In this document: positions 7,081-11,411 of the stretch, in pieces
How the letters are laid out: the number at the start of each line of letters is the position of its first letter
Position numbering within the stretch: position 1 is the stretch's first letter
NCBI GenBank assembly: GCA_028819835.1
Contig: JAPPKR010000284.1
Span: 1-11,411, forward strand
Length of the DNA stretch: 11,411 nt
DNA from: a bacterium
Lineage (GTDB): Bacteria; Actinomycetota; Acidimicrobiia; UBA5794; ZC4RG35
Direction: 5' to 3'
Made by a program: the position numbers and the translations under genes
Notes under the pieces: model-generated
Seen by the model: only the letters and a program-made list of their open reading frames with translations
What the model was told of the DNA's origin: nothing
The model's database searches: none

Positions 7081-8499
7081 CTATAAGGCAGGTCCGCCGA
7101 CGGAGATGGGAGGGACCAGGTCCCAACCGGCCGCAGTGTGGTAGGCCTGTCCGATGCGGGAGATCCCGGTCTCGGCCAGGGGACGGCCGATGAACTGCAG
7201 TCCGATGGGAAGCCCGGCGGGGTCGAAGCCGCACGGGACGGACAGGGCGGGCACGCCGGTCAGGTTCCATGGGGCGGTGGTCCGTACATACGCCGAGATC
7301 ACCTCCTCGGTCGGACCTCCGTAGTCGAAGGAGTCCTGGTCCTTCAGAGCGGCGGTGGCCGCAAGGGTGGGTGAGACCATCCCGGTGAGGCGGTTCGCTT
7401 CAAAGCACTCCCGCACTCCCCGCCGGATGCGCTCCCGTGCCCTCAGAGCCGTCAGGTAACGCTCGGTGGGCATCATCAGCCCGGTCGCAAGGAGCGCCCC
7501 TATACCGGAGTCGATCAAGTGTGGCGCTTCTGCCAACAGCCTCTGGTGGTAGGCGGCGCCTTCGGCGCTGAACACGGCGTATTCCACCTCCATCACCATG
7601 TCGAGTTCCTGGATCTCGACCGGCATGACCTCCGCCCCCAAGTCGGCCAGCAGCCTGACCGCCGCTTCGAAGGCATCGCCCACCGCCGGTTGGATCAGCG
7701 GGCCCCGGTAACGCTCGATGACACCAAGCCTCACGCCTTCCAAACCGCCATGTGAGGCGGGGTAACCGTCCGGGGGGCGGTCGACCAGGGTGGTGGGATC
7801 GGAAGGGTGGGAACCCGAGATCACCGATTGGACGAGGATGCAGTCGGCAGGAGTGGGCGCCAGGGGTCCGATGTGGTCGAGCGACCAACTGAGGGCAGCC
7901 ACTCCGCTGCGGGGAACTCTCCCGTAGGTTCCCTTCAGCCCGGCTGTCCCGCACAGGGAGGCGGGGATCCGGATGGAGCCGCCGGTGTCGCTCCCGAGCG
8001 CCGCGGCCGTGATACCCGCCGAGACCGCCGCTCCCGAACCCCCGCTGGAACCACCCGGGATCCGGCCGGTGTCCCAGGGGTTGGAGGCCGGAGGGGACTC
8101 AACCCCGCACGCCAACTCGTGAGTGGTGGTCTTGCCCACGATCACTGCTCCCGCCTCCCGGAGGCGTTCCACTACCGGTGCGTCGCGCTCGGCAGGCTGC
8201 ACGTCCGCATAGGCCGGAGAGCCGCATTCGGTGCGATGCCCAGCCATGTCGATGATGTCTTTAACGCCCACCGGGATGCCTGCCAGTGGACCTGGGTCGA
8301 TCCCCCGGGCAAGTTGACGGTCAACCCGATCGGCGGCTTCCCGGGCGCCCTGGTGGTCGATGACCACAAAGGCCTGCAACTGCGGGTTGAGATCCTCCGC
8401 GGCCGCCAGGGACCGATCGGCAACCTCCCGGGCCGACACCTCACCGGACCGAATCTGTCGGCCAAGCGCTGCTATGACCCCGGGAGGGTTCACTCCCAT
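7081..8499 (-). CDS. Amidase-signature family hydrolase
   Basis: A 472-residue amidase of normal length for the family (GatA, AtzE/AtzF and other amidases), which hydrolyses C-N amide bonds with a Ser-cisSer-Lys triad. The triad is intact: Lys80 in GIPVGVKDIID, cis-Ser151 in PGGSSGGSGAA and nucleophile Ser175 in GSDTGGSIRIPAS, with 24 residues between the serines as usual. The C-terminal half ends with the common segment VPALSVPCGF...GLPIGLQFIGRP. The ATG at 8499 overlaps the preceding GatC/AtzG-like frame by 10 bases. An in-frame GTG at 8493 would give a 4-base GTGA overlap instead. A GatA role is unlikely because no gatB is present and the genomic setting is catabolic. The small upstream partner and Rid neighbour suggest an AtzE-like or ureido/amide-degrading enzyme. 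Substrate not determined. Confidence 0.9.
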   Translation of the reverse strand: MGVNPPGVIAALGRQIRSGEVSAREVADRSLAAAEDLNPQLQAFVVIDHQGAREAADRVDRQLARGIDPGPLAGIPVGVKDIIDMAGHRTECGSPAYADVQPAERDAPVVERLREAGAVIVGKTTTHELACGVESPPASNPWDTGRIPGGSSGGSGAAVSAGITAAALGSDTGGSIRIPASLCGTAGLKGTYGRVPRSGVAALSWSLDHIGPLAPTPADCILVQSVISGSHPSDPTTLVDRPPDGYPASHGGLEGVRLGVIERYRGPLIQPAVGDAFEAAVRLLADLGAEVMPVEIQELDMVMEVEYAVFSAEGAAYHQRLLAEAPHLIDSGIGALLATGLMMPTERYLTALRARERIRRGVRECFEANRLTGMVSPTLAATAALKDQDSFDYGGPTEEVISAYVRTTAPWNLTGVPALSVPCGFDPAGLPIGLQFIGRPLAETGISRIGQAYHTAAGWDLVPPISVGGPAL

Positions 8500-8675
8500 C
8501 GCGGGTCGAACTTCAATGCAGGCTCGTCCGCGTGGGCCAACTGCTCCCGTAGCGAGTCGATCCCGGCCTTCTGGCCATCGAGCATGGCGGCCAACTCCGC
8601 CGAGTCCCAGTCGTCAGGATCCAGACCGGCCGCCGAAAGCATGGCGTCCACCTCTTCGGGACCGAGGGTGCTCAC
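8490..8675 (-). CDS. Small GatC/AtzG-like amidase partner protein (61 aa)
   Basis: A 61-residue frame that exactly bridges Rid and the amidase. Its GTG start (8675-8673) overlaps the Rid stop as GTGA, and its TGA (8492-8490) lies 10 bases inside the amidase gene. It is acidic and helical in composition, beginning STLGPEEVDAMLSAAGL, with a central ELAAMLDGQKAGIDSLREQL helix and ending EPALKFDPRWE. This is the size, helix pattern and C-terminal 'EP-A...F-P' ending of GatC/AtzG (DUF4089)-type small subunits, which wrap around and stabilise an amidase. The similarity is judged by eye and is weak at sequence level, so the assignment rests on position as much as sequence. Being short and GTG-started, it is easily missed. 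An alternative is an unrelated small coupling protein. Confidence 0.65.
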   Translation of the reverse strand: MSTLGPEEVDAMLSAAGLDPDDWDSAELAAMLDGQKAGIDSLREQLAHADEPALKFDPRWE

Positions 8676-9061
8676 TGTGGGATGACGGCGATGACGTCCA
8701 CCTCGAGTTTGAGCCCCGGGAGGCCCAGGGCAGCCGCCTGGCAGGCGGTGACCGCCGGATAGGGTCCCCCGTCGAACACCCGACGGCGGACCTCCATCTC
8801 CTCGGGGAGTTCCCGGATGTCCTGGCAGAAGTAGGTGATCTTCACGATGTTGGCCACCGAACCTCCGCAGGCCTCCAAGATCTCGGCGATGTTCCCCCAG
8901 ATCTGTTCGGCCTGCTCTCCGGTGGTCTTGCCCACGATCTCTCCCGAGGAGTCGAACGCCACCTGACCGGCCAGGTAGACGGTGTCGCCGGCCCGGACGG
9001 CGTGGGAGTAAGGCTCGGGAGGCTCGGATAGGCCGTCGGGGTTGATGGCCTCGATGTTCAC
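8672..9061 (-). CDS. Rid (YjgF/YER057c/UK114) family protein
   Basis: A 129-residue protein of standard Rid length; the family forms trimers and, in the RidA branch, hydrolyses reactive enamine/imine intermediates. Visible landmarks are EPYSHAVRAGDTVYLAGQV (residues 16-34), the helix TTGEQAEQIWGNIAEILEACGGS, VKITYFCQDI and the end LKLEVDVIAVIPQ with the conserved Glu120. The segment that carries the essential Arg in RidA (P-A-R-S/T) reads PAVTAC here, with Val104 in place of Arg, so canonical imine deaminase activity is unlikely. This places it in one of the other Rid groups that sit in catabolic operons. The start is GTG at 9061, with AAGGA about 9 bases upstream; upstream in-frame codons give no start before a TGA. 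It overlaps the small amidase partner by 4 bases. Confidence 0.9.
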   Translation of the reverse strand: MNIEAINPDGLSEPPEPYSHAVRAGDTVYLAGQVAFDSSGEIVGKTTGEQAEQIWGNIAEILEACGGSVANIVKITYFCQDIRELPEEMEVRRRVFDGGPYPAVTACQAAALGLPGLKLEVDVIAVIPQ

Positions 9062-9162
9062 CTCGGAGTTTCCTTCGTACCAGGACGAGCCGTGTGCCGG
9101 GCCGCCTTCCCGATGATGTCAACCGGGTCGGGCGACACCGCCGCCAGCGCTCCCTCAGACAT
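9058..9162 (-). CDS. Candidate 34-aa micro-ORF between M24 and Rid genes
   Basis: ATG (9162-9160) lies inside the last codons of the M24 gene, and the frame runs 34 codons to TGA (9060-9058), overlapping the Rid GTG start as GTGA. It therefore overlaps its neighbours by 8 and 4 bases and fills the whole gap, the same coupling style as the rest of the operon. The peptide begins MSEGALAAVSPDPVDIIGK and has a basic tail (ARHTARPGTKETPR). About 25 of 34 codons end in G or C, close to neighbouring genes. There is no clear ribosome site, so translation would rely on coupling to the M24 stop. I do not recognise the peptide. It could be a real small protein, a coupling leader or chance. Confidence 0.38.
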   Translation of the reverse strand: MSEGALAAVSPDPVDIIGKAARHTARPGTKETPR

Positions 9163-10321
9163 CCAGGTTGACGAGTTCGTCTTCGGGGTACGTGAGGCGC
9201 TCGCCGCCGGTGGGAGTCACCCGTATGTTGTCGGCAAGCGAGAGAGCGGACACAGACTGGTAGGCAGCAGGATCGCTGAAGGTCGAGTGGGGATGGAGAT
9301 TGATCACCATGTCGGTCTCCATGAGCCGCTCCTTCCCCGGCGACCACGGGGGCTCCAGGGAGTCCGTGCCGAGACCGTGGGCGCTGTAGGACACCAACTC
9401 CCGGCCGCCGAGGCCGTACTTGTCGTTGACCCGGTCGCGGGCCGCCAGGACGTCATCGGAGGAGTGGCCGCTCTTCATCGCGTCTATGCAAGCCTGGAAA
9501 ACCTCACATCGAATTTCCCAGAAGCGCTTGGCCTCATCGGAGGGCTTCCCGAAGCAGTAATTGCGTCTCAACTCCAACCAGTATCCGGAAGGGCCTTGCC
9601 ACTCCAGGTCTATGGAGAGGTATTCGCCCCGTTCGAACGGGGCGTGCCTCCCGAGGGTAAGGGCCTTGGGAGAGGTACGGCCGGTCTGGGCGATCCCGGT
9701 AAGGCAGCCATACTGGCGGACCAGCCGGTGAGCCTCGGCCATGACGTCGATCTCGAGGGCCCCGGGGCGTATGTGGGCCTCGAGGCTGCGGAACACCTGC
9801 TCGAGAATCCTCGAAGTCTCCCGGTGGTTCTCCATCTCCTCGGGGCTCTTTTTGATGCGGACGTCGTCGAAGAGATCCGTGGCGTCCACCAGGGTGGCGC
9901 CAGGCGCCAACTTTCCCAGACCGCTCATGAGAGCGTAGGTGGTGATGTCGGCCAGCCCCGCCATCCCGATCGTCCCGTTCGAATAGCCGTGGTCGGAGAG
10001 AATCCCGGCGATCTCCACCTCGGGGGTTTGGGTGTGCCGGGCGTCCTGGATCCAGTTCACCATCATCGCCATTCTCTTGCCTCCCCACAGAGGATCGCCT
10101 ATGTAGGAAGGCTCGCCCCTGGCCGGAAGCACCACGATCCCCCATCCGGCCGCCTGCCAGATGTCGCTCACGTACTGGACGCGGCCTCGCATGAAGTCGT
10201 CGCCGCGACAGTAGATGACCAGGGCGTCGATCCCCGCTCCGGCCATGGCCTCGCGCAGCACTTTGTAACGTCTCGCCCGCTCAGCGGGAGAGGAAATATG
10301 GCTTATAGGTCCCTTTGCCAT
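9155..10321 (-). CDS. M24 (creatinase/Xaa-Pro peptidase fold) family protein with non-canonical metal site
   Basis: A 388-residue protein with the two-domain M24 layout: an N-terminal creatinase-like domain (about 1-150, beginning ERARRYKVLREAMAGAGIDALVIY) and a pita-bread catalytic domain after FDDVRIKKSPEEME. In M24 metallopeptidases five ligands (Asp, Asp, His, Glu, Glu) hold two metals. Here the matching positions read Asp238 (LSIDLEW), Glu250 (GYWLELRRN), His315 (SAHGLGTD), His343 (VINLHPHS) and Ala363 (SLADNIRVT), so the site is degraded. Metal-free members include creatinase and ectoine hydrolase, which cleave small C-N compounds, making a non-peptidase hydrolase likely. The strong ribosome site AAAGGAG (10332-10338) is 10 bases before the ATG. 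It appears to head the operon with Rid and amidase. Exact substrate unknown. Confidence 0.85.
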   Translation of the reverse strand: MAKGPISHISSPAERARRYKVLREAMAGAGIDALVIYCRGDDFMRGRVQYVSDIWQAAGWGIVVLPARGEPSYIGDPLWGGKRMAMMVNWIQDARHTQTPEVEIAGILSDHGYSNGTIGMAGLADITTYALMSGLGKLAPGATLVDATDLFDDVRIKKSPEEMENHRETSRILEQVFRSLEAHIRPGALEIDVMAEAHRLVRQYGCLTGIAQTGRTSPKALTLGRHAPFERGEYLSIDLEWQGPSGYWLELRRNYCFGKPSDEAKRFWEIRCEVFQACIDAMKSGHSSDDVLAARDRVNDKYGLGGRELVSYSAHGLGTDSLEPPWSPGKERLMETDMVINLHPHSTFSDPAAYQSVSALSLADNIRVTPTGGERLTYPEDELVNLDV

Positions 10322-10366
10322 GTTTACTCAACTCCTTTGTGTACGGCCTGTGTCTCTCAAGAAACT

Positions 10367-10678
10367 CTACGAGGACAGAATCAGCAAGACCTCTTCCCTC
10401 AAAGCCAAAGCAACAACACGTGCCGTTTCTTCGTTGCTATCCAAGATACTGCCAATGTCGCGTCTCAGGGCGGCGCTCATCGCCTTTTCAATACCGACAG
10501 GGATCGGGTCTTTCCACGCCGTCACAAGCAATGAGAAGAGATTGCTCAGGACACAGTAGGCGACATTGCCGGTGGCCCAGCATTATTCCTCACACCATTG
10601 AGCCAGATCACCAAGTTGGGCAGGTGGAAATGCTCCGACCCCGCGTTCGGCGAGTCGCCGCAAGGACGCTTTATCCAA
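10367..10678 (-). pseudogene. Interrupted 104-codon reading frame downstream of pyrE-like gene
   Basis: A TTG codon (10678-10676) overlapping the last 8 bases of the orotate phosphoribosyltransferase gene opens a frame of 31 codons (LDKASLRRLAERGVGAF...QWCEE). It hits TAA at 10585-10583 and then continues in the same frame for 71 sense codons to TAG (10369-10367). The second part reads like protein (GNVAYCVLSNLFSLLV, then an amphipathic IEKAMSAALRRDIGSIL and ARVVALALREEVLLIL), yet has no good start of its own; the ATG at the TAATG junction is in another frame. The simplest reading is a gene of about 103 residues broken by one nonsense change (a Glu, Gln, Lys or Tyr codon to TAA) or by a sequencing error. 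Family not recognised. This accounts for most of the otherwise empty stretch 10322-10670. Confidence 0.5.
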
Positions 10679-11243
10679 AGCGCACTGGAGGGATGTCTAG
10701 ATCCTCATAGGTCGCCATCGGATAATACGCAACACCTGCTTCTTCAAACCGCTGCCGAGCCAAGTCTCCCCGATCCACAAGGGTCACAGCAGCCACAACC
10801 CGGGCTCCAGTCTCCTGAATAGCACTAAGAGCCTTGAAAATCGAACCGCCTGTTGTCACTACATCATCGACCAAGAGCACCTTGTCGGCCGCGCCGATCC
10901 GGGCGCCCTCAATCTGACGTCGCGTCCCACGGTCCTTTGCTTCCTTTCGCACGAAGAACCACTCAGTGTCACTGACGGCCGCCACTCCGACCGCAAGTGC
11001 ATCGGCGCCCAGGGTAAGTCCGCCAACCGCGTCGAAACTATGGCCGCCCTCGGTAACAGTTTCAAGAATGGCCTCCGAGGCAATCCGGAGATCGCTCCAT
11101 CTCGCGAGGGCCTCCTTACCGTCAATAAAGTGAGACGACCAAGCCCCCGAGGCCAGCTTAATAGGCTCGGGGAGTTCCTGAAGAGCTGACTCACACAAAA
11201 TGGAAAGAAGCTGGTCGCGCCATTTGAGAGTCAATGTAGACAT
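10671..11243 (-). CDS. pyrE: Orotate phosphoribosyltransferase homologue
   Basis: A 190-residue protein with the OPRT signature set. OPRT joins orotate and PRPP to make orotidine monophosphate in pyrimidine synthesis. Visible motifs are LASGAWSSHFIDGKEAL (residues 30-46, the conserved SG..S...D.K segment), VGGLTLGADALA (73-84), the flexible catalytic loop region FFVRKEAKDRGTRRQIEG (96-113) with its basic residues, and the PRPP motif VLLVDDVVTTGGS (122-134). Length is slightly short but complete for PyrE. No other pyrimidine gene is nearby, and base composition here is clearly lower in GC than in the rest of the window, so it may be a transferred or second copy rather than the housekeeping gene. 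The ATG at 11243 has no obvious ribosome site. A broken frame overlaps its stop codon. Confidence 0.87.
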   Translation of the reverse strand: MSTLTLKWRDQLLSILCESALQELPEPIKLASGAWSSHFIDGKEALARWSDLRIASEAILETVTEGGHSFDAVGGLTLGADALAVGVAAVSDTEWFFVRKEAKDRGTRRQIEGARIGAADKVLLVDDVVTTGGSIFKALSAIQETGARVVAAVTLVDRGDLARQRFEEAGVAYYPMATYEDLDIPPVRFG

Positions 11244-11319
11244 GAATGTTCAGCCATAAATCACACTAATGTAATCCGCTTTAACCTCGTGGGATTCTAC
11301 GCGCAAAACCTCCGATCAT

Positions 11320-11411
11320 TCAGTCGGGGACAACCACGGTCCGGATCGCCGATCCTGCCTCCAGGTTGCGGAAGCCCTGTGCGGCCTGGGTCAGGGGGAC
11401 GGTGTGGGTGA
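11320..11411 (-). CDS. Zinc-type alcohol dehydrogenase (MDR family), C-terminal fragment
   Basis: The last 30 codons of a gene running off the right edge end at TGA (11322-11320). The readable end, THTVPLTQAAQGF followed by RNLEAGSAIRTVVVPD, matches the terminal strand-helix-strand of medium-chain zinc-dependent alcohol dehydrogenases, where the 'PL..A..AF..L..G' helix precedes the final beta strand. Zinc ligands and the cofactor loop lie outside the window. It is encoded on the same strand as the pyrE-like gene, 76 bases upstream of it, but the composition shift between them argues against a shared history. Confidence 0.72.
   Translation of the reverse strand, partial: THTVPLTQAAQGFRNLEAGSAIRTVVVPD

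Noticed and set aside
7081..8499. Amidase as GatA of the tRNA amidotransferase
   Set aside because: No gatB is present, and the Rid and M24 neighbours point to small-molecule catabolism; GatA-type motifs are shared by the whole amidase family.
7807..8685. 292-codon plus-strand frame antisense to the amidase
   Set aside because: Antisense shadow of an amidase with an intact catalytic triad; no domain and no ribosome site.
8490..9347. Long minus-strand frame of about 285 codons spanning the Rid gene
   Set aside because: Most of it is an Arg/Gly/Pro-rich shadow of Rid in another frame; only its last 61 codons, from the GTG at 8675, look like a real protein and are annotated.
9092..10534. 480-codon plus-strand open frame antisense to the M24 gene
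   Set aside because: It lies opposite a protein with clear M24 motifs, has shadow-type composition without recognisable domains, and is explained by high GC content keeping the antisense frame open.
10498..10585. ATG overlapping the TAA at 10583-10585 (TAATG) as a restart for the second half of the interrupted frame
   Set aside because: It reads a different frame with 31 codons of poor, Cys-rich content and cannot produce the protein-like 71-codon segment.

Overview
This 11.4 kb window is GC-rich chromosomal DNA from a bacterium, most likely an actinomycete-like lineage. The evidence is the high-GC third codon positions, frequent GTG and TTG starts, and TANNNT-type -10 boxes. The phylum is an inference, because no rRNA or other lineage marker is present. 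I see no rRNA, tRNA, CRISPR array, transposase or integrase.

Layout from left to right. The first 284 bases hold the C-terminal end of a nitrilase/N-carbamoyl-hydrolase family enzyme on the plus strand. It converges on a minus-strand SDR oxidoreductase (321-1094), which follows a small MscS-type channel gene (1163-2212). A short divergent intergenic region carrying a perfect 12-bp palindrome separates mscS from a plus-strand phosphoribosyltransferase (2326-2964). Two tandem DegT/DnrJ/EryC1/StrS aminotransferase paralogues follow (3070-4221 and 4410-5552). They are about 77% identical by eye. Both start at TTG behind the same GAGGAG ribosome site, and both carry Leu where the family usually has a PLP-contacting Gln or His. 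They converge on a VapBC-type toxin-antitoxin pair on the minus strand (5588-6216), whose start region is packed with TATAC/GTATA half-sites.

The minus-strand block from 10321 down to 6243 is the most informative part. In transcription order it holds a creatinase-like M24 protein with a degraded metal site, a possible 34-aa micro-ORF, a Rid/YjgF protein lacking the RidA arginine, a 61-aa GatC/AtzG-like small protein, an amidase-signature hydrolase with an intact Lys-Ser-Ser triad, and a polytopic membrane protein. Neighbouring reading frames overlap by 8, 4, 4 and 10 bases, followed by a 22-base gap to the membrane protein gene. This looks like one translationally coupled operon for hydrolysing a C-N compound. 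A plausible scheme is that the M24 protein opens an amidine, ureido or amide substrate, the Rid protein handles a reactive intermediate, and the amidase with its small partner releases ammonia. The substrate cannot be read from sequence.

The right end is lower in GC. It holds an orotate phosphoribosyltransferase homologue (10671-11243, minus) and, overlapping its stop codon, a 104-codon reading frame interrupted by one in-frame TAA (10367-10678, minus). The window ends in the last 30 codons of a zinc-type alcohol dehydrogenase on the minus strand.
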